Shown here one piece after another: positions 1-8,782 of a stretch of 64,000 bases of DNA. The DNA lies in the NCBI GenBank assembly GCA_943842425.1, contig CALTBR010000001.1, positions 434,001-498,000 on the forward strand, written 5' to 3'. Made by a program: the position numbers and the translations under genes. The first letter of the stretch is position 1. Each line of letters starts with the position of its first letter. The notes below the pieces were generated by a model. It was given only the letters and a program-made list of their open reading frames with translations, did no database searches and was not told the origin of the DNA. The DNA comes from UBA974 sp002292405 (GTDB lineage: Bacteria > Bacteroidota > Bacteroidia > Flavobacteriales_D > Sanyastnellaceae).

Positions 1-65
1 ATTAGAATGACAATTAGAATGATATCTGTGATAGGTAATGGTAATGAATCCATATTGCAATGTAG

Positions 66-73
66 TAACTTAG
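66..73 (+). promoter_or_regulatory. -7-like element abutting the aspartate kinase start
   Basis: TAACTTAG matches the Bacteroidota -7 consensus TAnnTTTG at seven of eight positions and ends 4 nt before the GTG at 78. The same short spacing recurs upstream of several other genes here. It is consistent with a leaderless transcript and with the GTG start, because the reading frame is closed by TAG and TAA at 63-68. No -33 element can be judged so close to the window edge. Confidence 0.4.
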
Positions 74-77
74 TGGC

Positions 78-1343
78 GTGCAATTTCGAGTACAAAATCT
101 AACAGTCCATAAATTTGGTGGAGCATCTGTAAAAGATGCAGATGCTGTTAGAAATGTGGAATCTATTTTGCAAAAATGTTTGGTTTCTCCAGCAGTAGTT
201 GTGGTTTCTGCGATGGGCAAAACTACGAATAAACTTGAACAGGTGTTTTCTACTTTGGTGTCCGATGGTTTTGACAAATCCTTGGAAGAATTAAACGAAA
301 TAGTTATAGCACATCAAAAGGTCATAGATGCTCTATCAATAGAGTTAGACCTACGTGAACTATTTGTTACTGCATTAAAAAACTCCAGCCAGCTAGATGA
401 TATAAATGCTGCTTATGACGAATTAGTAGCTTCGGGTGAAGATGCGAGCACAAAGATATTATTTGCTTATTTAGATTCTAATAGTTGGGATGTTGAGTGG
501 AGAGATGTGAGGGATATTATCGAAACAGATGAAAGGCACAATAGCGCTAGAGTTGATGAGAGTAGGTTAGATGAAATGGGACTTAACCTTAGAGGTGCGC
601 TTTCTGAGTCATCTCGTAGAATAATAGTAACTCAGGGTTTTATAGGGAAAAGTCCCTCAGGAAGAACCACGACACTCGGAAGGGAAGGTTCAGACTATTC
701 TGCCGCCTTACTCGCCTGTGCTGTTGGTGCTGAGGAGGTGGTGATTTGGAAGGATGTCCCTGGAATGTTAAACGCAGACCCGCAAATTTTTGAAGGAACT
801 CAGACGGTGGAAGAACTTGATTACTCTGAAGCTATTGAGCTTAGTTATTACGGAGCAAGTGTGATTCACCCCAGGACGGTTAAACCTCTTCAAAATTTAG
901 GCATTCCATTAATAGTGAGGAGTTTTATTGACTTAAATGCGAAGCAAACAAGGATTGCTCGGTTTCCTGGACAAATTCCTTCTTTCCCAATGTATATCTA
1001 TAGGCCCAATGTGACTCGGCTGTCTATCGGTCCTTCCGATCAATCATTTGTAGGTGAAGATCACCTTACCTCAGTCTTTAGCGCTTTAGATGATGCCGGC
1101 ATTCATGTAAGGATGATGCAGAATTCAGCTGTAAAGTTTGATATTATCTTTGATTCGAACAAAGACAAGGAAGTAAAGTTGATTGAGAAGCTGGGGAAAG
1201 AGGTTTGGACTAAAGCTACGAGAGGGCTAGAATTACTCACAGTGAGGTATGGCTCAGATGAGTTGGTAGAAAAATTGACGGCAAAAAGGGAAATCTTGAT
1301 GGAACAGAAAAGCCCATCTACAGTAAGGCGGCTTCTCGCTTAG
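78..1343 (+). CDS. lysC: Aspartate kinase (monofunctional)
   Basis: Phosphorylates aspartate, the first step towards lysine, threonine and methionine. The 421-residue product carries the amino-acid kinase motif KFGGAS at residues 12-17, a second nucleotide/substrate motif GREGSDYSAAL near residue 200, and a C-terminal ACT-like region from about residue 310, so it is probably feedback regulated. It lacks the homoserine dehydrogenase half of ThrA-type fusions. The start is GTG; an in-frame TAG/TAA lies at 63-68, so translation cannot begin earlier. Its stop codon abuts that of the convergent DUF2795 gene. Confidence 0.93.
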   Translation: MQFRVQNLTVHKFGGASVKDADAVRNVESILQKCLVSPAVVVVSAMGKTTNKLEQVFSTLVSDGFDKSLEELNEIVIAHQKVIDALSIELDLRELFVTALKNSSQLDDINAAYDELVASGEDASTKILFAYLDSNSWDVEWRDVRDIIETDERHNSARVDESRLDEMGLNLRGALSESSRRIIVTQGFIGKSPSGRTTTLGREGSDYSAALLACAVGAEEVVIWKDVPGMLNADPQIFEGTQTVEELDYSEAIELSYYGASVIHPRTVKPLQNLGIPLIVRSFIDLNAKQTRIARFPGQIPSFPMYIYRPNVTRLSIGPSDQSFVGEDHLTSVFSALDDAGIHVRMMQNSAVKFDIIFDSNKDKEVKLIEKLGKEVWTKATRGLELLTVRYGSDELVEKLTAKREILMEQKSPSTVRRLLA

Positions 1344-1565
1344 TTAGTATTCGTCTTCGTTGAAGAAGAAGTCCTCTTTCGAAGGGTAGTCAGGCCAAAT
1401 ATCTTCAATAGTATCATAGTTTTCTCCATCATCTTGAAGCCCTTGAAGGTTTTCTACCACTTCAAGCGGCGCTCCTGTACGCATAGCGAAGTCAATAAGC
1501 TCGTCTTTTGAAGCGGGCCATGGTGCATCCTCTAAGTAAGAGGCTAATTCGAGAGTCCAATACAT
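1344..1565 (-). CDS. DUF2795 family protein
   Basis: Small acidic protein of 73 residues that matches the DUF2795 family by its PWPA.KDEL core and its C-terminal DYPSKEDFFFNEDEY stretch, which is nearly invariant in Bacteroidota. Function is unknown. It has its own promoter candidate (1608-1637) and a leader hairpin (1580-1597). No membrane or signal segment is visible. It runs convergent to aspartate kinase with no spacer between the two stop codons. Confidence 0.85.
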   Translation of the reverse strand: MYWTLELASYLEDAPWPASKDELIDFAMRTGAPLEVVENLQGLQDDGENYDTIEDIWPDYPSKEDFFFNEDEY

Positions 1566-1579
1566 TCCTTTCTATTTGT

Positions 1580-1597
1580 GTCTTGTTTACACAAGAC
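1580..1597 (-). promoter_or_regulatory. Hairpin in the DUF2795 leader
   Basis: GTCTTGT and ACAAGAC form a perfect 7-bp stem around a 4-nt loop, 14 nt upstream of the DUF2795 ATG and downstream of its probable -7 box, so it would lie in the 5' UTR. No T-run follows on the minus strand, so it is not an ordinary intrinsic terminator. It could affect translation or mRNA stability, or be a protein-binding palindrome. Confidence 0.45.
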
Positions 1598-1607
1598 TTA
1601 CAGCGCG

Positions 1608-1637
1608 CAAAAGTAACCGAATCTCTATAAGTTGCAA
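1608..1637 (-). promoter_or_regulatory. Promoter of the DUF2795 gene
   Basis: On the minus strand a perfect -7 box TACTTTTG (1608-1615) is preceded by TTG (1635-1637) with a 19-nt spacer, which fits the flavobacterial TTG/TAnnTTTG promoter pattern. The box is 42 nt upstream of the ATG. The TTG lies inside the 3' end of the upstream adenosyltransferase gene. Confidence 0.55.
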
Positions 1638-2176
1638 GTTTTCCATGCAATTTCTTCAGTTTCGGTTAAATATGATAATAATCTGGCGGTTGTGAATAGT
1701 AAATCTGACAGTCGATTTAGATATTTTATAACCTCTGGATTGACCTCTTCCTCTCTGGATAATCCCACACACCTGCGTTCCGCTCTACGACAAACGGCTC
1801 TTGCTATGTGTGCATCCGCAACAGCTGGATGACCTCCTGGGAGTAAGAAGTTTTTTAGTGTGGGAACCTTTTCATCTGCCGCGTCCATCCACTCTTCAAA
1901 CTTTTTTATTGCATGCTTAGATAATTTTGGAAGCTTTTCTAGCATTTTTGAATCTTTTGTCGCCAGGTGAGAACCGAGGGTGAACAGTTCAGCCTGAATT
2001 TCTCTAAAAAACGCCCGGTGTTCAAGCATCGCTTTGTGCTCAATTAGTTTTCCAATAAAGGAATTAAGCTCATCAACAGTTCCGTAAGCCTCAATTCTAA
2101 GGTTGTCTTTAGGTACACGGGGACCACTAAAAAGTCCTGTTGTCCCGTCATCACCTGTTCTTGTATATATCCGCAT
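1625..2176 (-). CDS. pduO: Cob(I)alamin adenosyltransferase, PduO type
   Basis: Transfers the adenosyl group of ATP to cob(I)alamin to make coenzyme B12. The 183-residue length is typical of the PduO/MMAB family. The N-terminal TRTGDDGTTGLFSG segment (about residues 5-18), the YGTVDELNS motif near residue 31 and the late RAVCRRAERR motif are family hallmarks. With the methylmalonyl-CoA epimerase at 13.3 kb it suggests a methylmalonyl-CoA mutase elsewhere in the genome. It is transcribed divergently from dCMP deaminase across a 33-nt gap. Confidence 0.93.
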   Translation of the reverse strand: MRIYTRTGDDGTTGLFSGPRVPKDNLRIEAYGTVDELNSFIGKLIEHKAMLEHRAFFREIQAELFTLGSHLATKDSKMLEKLPKLSKHAIKKFEEWMDAADEKVPTLKNFLLPGGHPAVADAHIARAVCRRAERRCVGLSREEEVNPEVIKYLNRLSDLLFTTARLLSYLTETEEIAWKTCNL

Positions 2177-2180
2177 GAAA

Positions 2181-2188
2181 CGAAGCTA
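2181..2188 (-). promoter_or_regulatory. -7-like element 4 nt before pduO
   Basis: TAGCTTCG on the minus strand matches TAnnTTTG except for C in place of the seventh-position T. Only TTTC separates it from the ATG at 2176. A transcript from here would start at or next to the start codon. Confidence 0.4.
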
Positions 2189-2209
2189 CGTAGATTATCT
2201 TGCGCTTTA

Positions 2210-2644
2210 ATGAATGAAGCTATTAAAAAGCAAAGGCGTTATGACAATGCCTATATGAGAATGGCTGAAGAGTGGGCTAAACTCTCGCATTGCACTCGTA
2301 AAAAGGTTGGTGCGCTTATTGTCAAAGACAGGATGATTATATCAGACGGATATAATGGTTCTCCAAGCGGATTCCCAAATGAATGTGAAAATGCTGAAGG
2401 AGAGACACATTGGCATGTTCTCCATGCAGAGACAAATGCCATCACAAAATTAGCTCGAAGTCTGAATTCTGCTGAAGGTTCCACCCTATATATCACACTT
2501 TCACCTTGCCGCGATTGCGCTAAGCTCATCTTACAATCGGGCATTTCTAGAGTCGTCTATAAACAAGCTTACAAAGACACTAGCGGAATCGATTTTCTGG
2601 ACAAGGCATTTATAAAAACAGAACTCCTTGATGTCACAGAGTAA
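2210..2644 (+). CDS. comEB: dCMP deaminase
   Basis: Zinc cytidine/deoxycytidylate deaminase of 144 residues that converts dCMP to dUMP for thymidylate synthesis. The zinc site is visible as HAE within HAETNAI (near residue 74) and PCRDC within SPCRDCAK (near residue 100), and the substrate-loop motif GYNGSP is near residue 45. Its 3' end overlaps the start of the S41 protease gene by 14 nt, so the two are probably co-transcribed. Confidence 0.93.
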   Translation: MNEAIKKQRRYDNAYMRMAEEWAKLSHCTRKKVGALIVKDRMIISDGYNGSPSGFPNECENAEGETHWHVLHAETNAITKLARSLNSAEGSTLYITLSPCRDCAKLILQSGISRVVYKQAYKDTSGIDFLDKAFIKTELLDVTE

Positions 2645-4289
2645 ACAGCCTCTAGTTATTGCGATCACCCTGGCGCTTGGCTTAATGTTAGGAAAGGGAT
2701 GTGAGGATGGCTCATTGAGTAATAATTCTCGCGTAGGATCTCGTATTTCTCACATTTTAGACCAAATCGAAGTTCTATATGTTGACTCCATAAATCGTGA
2801 AGCACTTGTAGATGTTGCGGTAGAGGCAATTGTAGATGTACTCGATCCTCATACATCTTATTTCTCTCGAGCAGAGTTGGAGGAAATGGCAGCACCAATG
2901 GAAGGGAATTTCGAAGGCATAGGAGTGGAGTTTATTATTCAGAATGACACTTTAATTGTTGTTCAGGCGATAGCTGGTGGTCCTTCTGAAAGCGCTGGAA
3001 TAAGGTCAGGAGATAGAATTGTGAGAGTTGAGAATGAGGAAATTTCAGGTGCGGACTTAACGAACAAAAGGGTAATGGAGCTTTTAAAGGGTGCTCGAGG
3101 AACAAAAGTGGATTTAAGTCTTCTACATAGCAGCTCTAATGAGGAATACAATCTCGAAATCGTAAGAGACAGAATTCCCATTCACAGTGTAGTTGCTTCG
3201 TTTATTCTTGAAGAGCATGTTGGGTACATAAAGGTTATTCGATTCTCAGCAACAACGGCCGCTGAGTTCGCACAAGCAATGCACGACTTAGAGCAGGATG
3301 GAGCCACCTCTGTGATTGTCGATCTTAGAGCTAACGGGGGTGGATATATGAGTGCGGCAACTGAAATGATCGACAGGTTTTTAGATCAAGGTCTCGGTAT
3401 TGTTTACACCGAGGGTAAGGCCTCGCCTCGTCGTGACTACGTATCGAAGTACGATGGCGAGTATAGAAACTGGCCCATAGCAGTGTTGATTGATGAAAGT
3501 TCTGCTTCTGCCAGTGAGATTTTTGCTGGTGCGATGCAGGACAATGATAGAGGCCTTATTGTTGGGCGGCGTTCTTTCGGGAAAGGACTCGTGCAGGAGG
3601 AGTTTGAAGTTCCAAATTCAAACGAAGGTTCAGGTGCCCTTAGGCTTACTGTTGCCAGATTTTATACCCCAAGTGGTCGGGCTATTCAAAAACCATACGG
3701 CGAGGGTATTGATTATGAAAACGATTACGAAGACAGGCTTCAATCGGGCGAGCTTTTCCTGAATGATAGCGTGATAAAAACGGATAGCGTTGTTTATCGA
3801 ACTCTATTCGGGAGAGAAGTATTTGGAGGAGGGGGGATTACCCCCGATATATTTATCCCACTCGATAGTACGATTGGGTATCGAGCACTCGCAGAATTGG
3901 TTTGGACTGGAGTTTTGAGAGATGCGGCATTTAAATGGGTAGATGCTCATAGGGGAGAAGTGGTTTCTAGAACTTCGGATAATTGGCTAGACTCAAAGAC
4001 AGGAGGAATGGCATCGATCAAGAGTGTGGCAGAAGACCAAGGAACTGTTTGGCCTAAAAAATCGAGTGAGGAAGGGAAGATACAAATCGAGCGAATTATG
4101 AACAGATTTTACGCGCAAGTAGCAAGGAATTTATACGGAGATAACGCATATTATAAGGTTCTCATTAATGGAGACGATTTCACGGCAAGAGCACTTTATG
4201 AATTGTTACAAAAAGACAGGTTCAAGGTGCAAGATGGAGGAGTATATTTGCTGTATAACGATTCTACGAATCAATCTTTAAATCTCTAA
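2631..4289 (+). CDS. S41 family C-terminal processing peptidase with PDZ domain
   Basis: Periplasmic tail-specific protease of 552 residues. The N-terminus is a hydrophobic signal or anchor (about residues 7-20) ending at GKGC, a poor lipobox, so a lipoprotein is possible but not certain. A PDZ domain lies at about 85-165. The S41 core has the Ser-Lys dyad: Ser near 295 in SSASASE and Lys near 318 in RSFGKG. The ATG at 2631 is chosen over the TTG directly before it. The start is embedded in the dCMP deaminase 3' end, implying coupling. Confidence 0.92.
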   Translation: MSQSKQPLVIAITLALGLMLGKGCEDGSLSNNSRVGSRISHILDQIEVLYVDSINREALVDVAVEAIVDVLDPHTSYFSRAELEEMAAPMEGNFEGIGVEFIIQNDTLIVVQAIAGGPSESAGIRSGDRIVRVENEEISGADLTNKRVMELLKGARGTKVDLSLLHSSSNEEYNLEIVRDRIPIHSVVASFILEEHVGYIKVIRFSATTAAEFAQAMHDLEQDGATSVIVDLRANGGGYMSAATEMIDRFLDQGLGIVYTEGKASPRRDYVSKYDGEYRNWPIAVLIDESSASASEIFAGAMQDNDRGLIVGRRSFGKGLVQEEFEVPNSNEGSGALRLTVARFYTPSGRAIQKPYGEGIDYENDYEDRLQSGELFLNDSVIKTDSVVYRTLFGREVFGGGGITPDIFIPLDSTIGYRALAELVWTGVLRDAAFKWVDAHRGEVVSRTSDNWLDSKTGGMASIKSVAEDQGTVWPKKSSEEGKIQIERIMNRFYAQVARNLYGDNAYYKVLINGDDFTARALYELLQKDRFKVQDGGVYLLYNDSTNQSLNL

Positions 4290-4303
4290 TAAACACGAGT
4301 AAA

Positions 4304-4912
4304 ATGGCTTTTGAATTACCTAACCTCCCTTACGCTTACAACGCTCTCGAGCCTCATATCGACGCACGAACTATGGAAATCCATCACGGAAAACACCACG
4401 CTGGCTATACTGCTAAGTTGAATGCTGCTATTGCTGGCACAGCTCTTGAAGGGTCTTGCATTGAAGATCTTCTTGTACATAATATGGATAACGCAGCTGT
4501 TAGAAATAACGGAGGTGGATTTTATAACCACACATTATTTTGGAATTCGATGTCTCCAAATGGAGGTGGAGAGCCCGCAGGTGATTTAGCTGCAGCTATC
4601 GACTCTTCTTTCGGATCTTTCGATGCTTTTGTAACAGAATTTTCTAATGCTGCTGCAACTAGATTTGGTTCTGGTTGGGCATGGCTTTGTGTGTGTGACG
4701 AAGGGAAATTAAGTGTTTGTTCTTCTGCAAATCAAGACAACCCGCTTATGCCTGGTATAGGTTGTGGATGTACGCCTATTATGGGGATTGATGTTTGGGA
4801 GCACGCATACTACCTCAACTACCAAAACCGTCGTCCTGACTATATCTCTGCATTCTTTAACGTTGCAGATTGGGACGCAATTGCCGCACGTTTTGCTGAG
4901 GCAACGAAGTAA
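4304..4912 (+). CDS. sodA: Superoxide dismutase, Mn/Fe family
   Basis: Converts superoxide to peroxide and oxygen. Metal ligands are visible at His27, His76, Asp163 and His167 of 202 residues. Gln144 in the ANQDxP motif is the position that marks Mn-type enzymes, so Mn or cambialistic use is more likely than pure Fe; this is inferred. Six cysteines (52, 129, 131, 139, 154, 156) are unusual, five of them clustered around the Gln144 loop. No signal peptide. It follows the S41 protease by 14 nt. Confidence 0.95.
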   Translation: MAFELPNLPYAYNALEPHIDARTMEIHHGKHHAGYTAKLNAAIAGTALEGSCIEDLLVHNMDNAAVRNNGGGFYNHTLFWNSMSPNGGGEPAGDLAAAIDSSFGSFDAFVTEFSNAAATRFGSGWAWLCVCDEGKLSVCSSANQDNPLMPGIGCGCTPIMGIDVWEHAYYLNYQNRRPDYISAFFNVADWDAIAARFAEATK

Positions 4913-4933
4913 GATCAAGCAAGTCTAACAGAA

Positions 4934-4941
4934 TAATTTCG
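4934..4941 (+). promoter_or_regulatory. -7-like element 2 nt before ispD
   Basis: TAATTTCG (TAnnTTyG) ends 2 nt before the ispD ATG. It belongs to the recurrent short-spacing class seen in this window. It may give ispD a leaderless transcript separate from the sod transcript. Confidence 0.35.
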
Positions 4942-4943
4942 CG

Positions 4944-5609
4944 ATGAACCGTCACATCATAGTCGTTGCTGGTGGTACTGGTACGCGAATGCTTACGAAA
5001 ACAGCGAAACAGTTTTTAATGATTCAGGGTCTACCGCTAATGTGGTGGACCCTTCGTCGTTTTCAGGAGGCAACACCAGATGCACCTATTACTCTTGTAT
5101 TGCATGATTCATTGTTTGATGAGTTTCGCCAATTAGAGGAAAAACACGGCCCTTCTGGTGCGTTTGCAGTAGTTAAAGGCGGGGCAGAGCGTTTTCATTC
5201 AGTTTTGAATGGCCTTGTTTCACTACCAGATGAAGGTCTGGTCGCCATCCACGATGCGGTTCGTCCGCTTCCTTCGATGGAGATTATTAGGATGTCTTTC
5301 GATACAGCTGCCCTGCACGGAGGATCAATCCCGGTTGTTGAGTTGAAGGACAGTATTCGCAAGATTTCTGGCTTAAATTCTGTAGCGTTGAATCGTGCGG
5401 ACTACCTTTCAGTCCAAACCCCACAATCCTTCGATCTCTCCCTGATAAAACCAGCATACTCTGTCAACTACTCTCATGCATTTACTGATGACGCTAGTGT
5501 TTTTGAGGCTGCAGGCCACAGAGTTCAACACTTCCCAGGCTGTCCCATAAATATCAAGGTCACCACCCCTGAAGACCTTATTATTGCGAGCGCACTTCTA
5601 GAACCTTAG
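4944..5609 (+). CDS. ispD: 2-C-methyl-D-erythritol 4-phosphate cytidylyltransferase
   Basis: Third step of the non-mevalonate isoprenoid pathway: couples MEP to CTP. The 221-residue protein shows the CTP-binding AGGTGTRM loop (residues 9-16), the TAKQFL lysine motif (about 21-26), the HDAVRPL motif near residue 105 with its metal-binding Asp, and NIKVTTPEDL near the C-terminus with the conserved catalytic Lys. It is not fused to IspF. The last 29 nt overlap the 3' end of the convergent CPBP protease gene. Confidence 0.95.
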   Translation: MNRHIIVVAGGTGTRMLTKTAKQFLMIQGLPLMWWTLRRFQEATPDAPITLVLHDSLFDEFRQLEEKHGPSGAFAVVKGGAERFHSVLNGLVSLPDEGLVAIHDAVRPLPSMEIIRMSFDTAALHGGSIPVVELKDSIRKISGLNSVALNRADYLSVQTPQSFDLSLIKPAYSVNYSHAFTDDASVFEAAGHRVQHFPGCPINIKVTTPEDLIIASALLEP

Positions 5610-6531
5610 TCTTTCCCTTCAGCCACCACACACTTCCGATGATTGCAGCCGCGCCTATAGCGCTTGTGATTGCTTCTGCCAGTCCCAATGATCCTTCGCT
5701 GGGATTCATCCCTTCTGCAAGCCATTCAGTACCCAACCACCAAGCAGAAAATACGGCGACTCCATTATTTACAAAGTGTCCCAATACAGCGGGCCACAAA
5801 CTGCCACTAGCTACAACCATATATCCGAATCCTGCTCCCAACAGCAAACGGGGTAGAAACCCGAAGAATTGAAAGTGTATCGCGCTAAAAAGAAAAGCAC
5901 TAACCCAAATCCCGATGTGTATATTCCCGCTCCACTTTGCAAAAATGGGTTGGATAGCACCTCGAAATAACCACTCTTCACATACAGCTGGAAGGACAGC
6001 TATAGCAAATAACGTCGCAAAGAATTGTTTAGATGTCTCCATTTTAAGCATAGCCATTGTAATGCGCATTGCTTCGGCTTCAAGTGCTGCAGCCATGGTG
6101 TGAATTGTAGAGCCATCAACAAGAAGCCATTCATTTAATCGATAGGTTAGATCTAAAAACGGAGAGAAGCCGAGAGTGATGATAACTGCCCCAATTAAGA
6201 ATTTATTTAAATTTATATTCTTTCCCTTTGACGAAAACCCTACTCCTGGTGCGGATCCATGCAGGATTGTAAAAGCAAGTCCGGCAGCTCCGAAAGCAAG
6301 GATTTGGTTGATAGAATTTAGAATAAGATTGGCACAAATTCCAGGTTTATTTTCCATATTTCCCATGGCTGAAATCAACTCCGTTAGTGAAGCGCCTGTG
6401 CCGTAAATCCATGCAGAGATGAAGGTGCCGAAAAAAACGGCGAGTCCCATTCCGGACAAAGACACACAAATAATAAAGACAAATTGTATAAGTGGGTGAA
6501 GATTCCTGAAGGCCTTTTGTATGAACGACAT
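5581..6531 (-). CDS. CPBP family intramembrane metalloprotease
   Basis: Polytopic membrane protein of 316 residues with roughly eight hydrophobic segments. It shows the three Abi/CAAX-protease-like motifs: EEWLFRG (EExxxR), an FSAIH segment (FxxxH) and HFVNN. Known relatives cleave prenylated or membrane substrates, or serve in bacteriocin self-immunity; the substrate here is unknown. It is divergent from dusB and overlaps ispD by 29 nt at the 3' end. Confidence 0.88.
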   Translation of the reverse strand: MSFIQKAFRNLHPLIQFVFIICVSLSGMGLAVFFGTFISAWIYGTGASLTELISAMGNMENKPGICANLILNSINQILAFGAAGLAFTILHGSAPGVGFSSKGKNINLNKFLIGAVIITLGFSPFLDLTYRLNEWLLVDGSTIHTMAAALEAEAMRITMAMLKMETSKQFFATLFAIAVLPAVCEEWLFRGAIQPIFAKWSGNIHIGIWVSAFLFSAIHFQFFGFLPRLLLGAGFGYMVVASGSLWPAVLGHFVNNGVAVFSAWWLGTEWLAEGMNPSEGSLGLAEAITSAIGAAAIIGSVWWLKGKTKVLEVRSQ

Positions 6532-6549
6532 GGGTAGGGCTTAATTTTG
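6516..6549 (+). promoter_or_regulatory. dusB promoter (fixes the start codon)
   Basis: TTTG at 6516-6519 and a perfect -7 box TAATTTTG at 6542-6549, with a 22-nt spacer. The first in-frame TTG (6547) lies inside the -7 box and cannot be translated from this promoter. This supports the TTG at 6580. The -33 element lies within the 5' end of the divergent CPBP gene. Confidence 0.6.
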
Positions 6550-6579
6550 TGGCAAGTTCGTGAAAAATTAGTTAAAGCT

Positions 6580-7566
6580 TTGGTTAAAATAGCTGACATA
6601 GAATTGGGGGACTTCCCTCTCTTACTCGCTCCGATGGAGGATGTGAGTGATCCGCCTTTTAGAGCTGTATGTAAAAAGTATGGTGCGGACCTGATGTACA
6701 CTGAATTTATAAGTTCTGAAGGTTTAATCCGAGATGCTGCAAAGAGTAAGATGAAGCTCGATATTTTCGAGTATGAACGCCCTGTTGGGATACAGATTTT
6801 CGGTGCAGATATAGGACCTATGAGAGAGGCGGCAGCGATTGCAGAGCGTGCTGGGCCTGACCTTATTGATATTAACTACGGTTGTCCAGTTAAAAAAGTG
6901 GCCTTGAAAGGTGCCGGTGCTGGAATTTTGCAAAATATTCCTAAGATGGTGTCCATGACTAAGGAGATCGTGAACACTTGCAGTCTTCCTGTGACTGTGA
7001 AAACTCGACTTGGTTGGGATGAGAATTCAAAGTATATTGTTGACGTAGCTGAACGCTTGCAGGACGTAGGTATTGCAGCGATTAGCATTCATGGGCGTAC
7101 AAGAGCCCAAATGTATAAAGGTGATGCGGATTGGTCTTTAATTGCCCAAGTCAAGAATAACCCACGAATGAATATCCCTGTTTTCGGAAATGGAGATGTG
7201 GACACTCCAGAGAAAACCGTTGAATATCGAGACCGATTCGGAATCGATGGGATTATGATAGGCCGTGCAAGTATAGGTGCTCCATGGATATTCAATGAAA
7301 TCAAGCATTTTATGAAGACAGGTGAACATCTCGCTCCGCCTTCTATCAAGGAGCGCATTGCTGCTGCATCTATGCATTTCGAGGGCTCTTTACAGTGGAA
7401 GGGAGTTAGGCTTGGAATTGTTGAAATGCGCCGTCATTACGCGAATTACTTTAAAGGAATTCCCGATTTTAAGAAACATAGATTGGATCTAGTGACGATC
7501 GATACAGTTGATGAAATCCGTGCCAAACTTGTAGAAATAGCAGATCTGTATCTTGTAGAGATCTAA
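6580..7566 (+). CDS. dusB: tRNA-dihydrouridine synthase B
   Basis: FMN enzyme that reduces uridines in the tRNA D-loop. The 328-residue product has the LAPMEDVSDPPFR N-terminus that binds FMN, the catalytic Cys near residue 105 in NYGCPVKK, and KTRLGW and GNGD FMN motifs. I choose the TTG at 6580, giving MVKIADIELGDFP, because it matches the usual family N-terminus and lies 30 nt after the promoter. Its TAA overlaps the convergent permease stop codon by sharing CTAA. Confidence 0.93.
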   Translation: MVKIADIELGDFPLLLAPMEDVSDPPFRAVCKKYGADLMYTEFISSEGLIRDAAKSKMKLDIFEYERPVGIQIFGADIGPMREAAAIAERAGPDLIDINYGCPVKKVALKGAGAGILQNIPKMVSMTKEIVNTCSLPVTVKTRLGWDENSKYIVDVAERLQDVGIAAISIHGRTRAQMYKGDADWSLIAQVKNNPRMNIPVFGNGDVDTPEKTVEYRDRFGIDGIMIGRASIGAPWIFNEIKHFMKTGEHLAPPSIKERIAAASMHFEGSLQWKGVRLGIVEMRRHYANYFKGIPDFKKHRLDLVTIDTVDEIRAKLVEIADLYLVEI

Positions 7567-8777
7567 AGAGTTGTAAGTCTTCGAATGAGGAATCGCACCA
7601 TAGCAGCAGACCCCAATCCTCCAATTCCCACAACAACAGCCAGTGTCCCAAAGATATCCATGGCAGACAACCTAACTGGATAATAGGGTACAACAGAACC
7701 TTCTATAGTAAGCCAACCGAATTGGTTTTGGCCTAAAACGAGAGCAACCCCTACAATGGCACCTATCATCCCGCCCAGAATATTTATCGCGAGGCCCTGA
7801 ATTGAGAAAGTTCGTTCAAGATCTCGGCTTTTCATCCCCAATGCTTTGAAGACTTCGAGGTCCTGCTTCTTATCTATGAGTAACATCGTTAGTGATGCAA
7901 GTATGTTAAATGCGGCTACAATCAGTATAAAACTGAGAATCACGAATGTGGCCCACTTTTCGGCTCGGTTTGTTTGGGTTATAAACTTGTGTTTTTCAGC
8001 CCTTGTGCGAAGGAAAACATTGTCTCCAAGTATATTGAGGAATTCTTCGTCATTTGCTAACGCGTCAGCACTCCACCCCTCTGCAACGCGAATCTCAAAT
8101 CTTGAAACTTCATGATGTCTGTCAAATAATTCTCGGGTAAGTTCTAAAGGAGCAAGTACATACCTTGTGTCAAGATCGGCATTAATAGAAAATGTACCAC
8201 AAGCTAAAGCAGGTACTGTCCTGAAATCACTCTCTTTATGTCTCCGGAGTTTTTTACCTCTCATGGGAGCACCTAGTGACATGAGCGGTGGATCAATAGA
8301 ATCAGATCTAAACCCCATCTCAGATCTAATGCCGTAGCCAATGCAAATACAAGCTTCGTTGGCAAAAGATTTCCCCCAAACTCCTTCTACAATAGCTCCA
8401 TCTATCTCAGATACATCACCATAATTTGAATCAACTCCCAATACAGAGCAAATATGTGTTGTTCCACCACCTCTTAACACAGCTTCACTTTCTATTACAG
8501 CGGAGTAGTGGGCAACTCCAGGGTGGTCCCCAATTTTTTCACCAAGTTCGTTAGGTAAGACTTCTCCTAAAATTGACACCGCAGCGAGGTCTGCATCTAA
8601 GGTGCCAAAAAGATCCTGAACCAAATCTTCAATCCCATTAAAAGCAGAAAGAATGGCAATCATTGCCATTGTCACAGCTGCAATCACGAACATTGAAATA
8701 CCAGAAATAATGTGAACTAGTTTACGTGATCGAGGTTGGAAAACGTATCTGCGCGCAAGTTTAAAAGGGAGTCGCAC
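7563..8777 (-). CDS. FtsX-like ABC permease, LolC/LolE type
   Basis: Inner-membrane permease of 404 residues with one N-terminal transmembrane helix (about 20-50), a large periplasmic domain (about 50-265) and three C-terminal helices (about 270-300, 320-350, 370-395). This is the MacB_PCD plus FtsX layout. The closest role is release of lipoproteins to the Lol pathway. No LolD ATPase lies nearby, so the partner must be encoded elsewhere. It starts at a GTG 5 nt after the rbfA stop and is probably co-transcribed with it. Confidence 0.85.
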   Translation of the reverse strand: MRLPFKLARRYVFQPRSRKLVHIISGISMFVIAAVTMAMIAILSAFNGIEDLVQDLFGTLDADLAAVSILGEVLPNELGEKIGDHPGVAHYSAVIESEAVLRGGGTTHICSVLGVDSNYGDVSEIDGAIVEGVWGKSFANEACICIGYGIRSEMGFRSDSIDPPLMSLGAPMRGKKLRRHKESDFRTVPALACGTFSINADLDTRYVLAPLELTRELFDRHHEVSRFEIRVAEGWSADALANDEEFLNILGDNVFLRTRAEKHKFITQTNRAEKWATFVILSFILIVAAFNILASLTMLLIDKKQDLEVFKALGMKSRDLERTFSIQGLAINILGGMIGAIVGVALVLGQNQFGWLTIEGSVVPYYPVRLSAMDIFGTLAVVVGIGGLGSAAMVRFLIRRLTTL

Positions 8778-8782
8778 TTCAC

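Noticed and set aside
6547..6579. TTG at 6547 as the dusB start
   Set aside because: It lies inside the -7 box (6542-6549), and the TTG at 6580 gives the normal DusB N-terminus.
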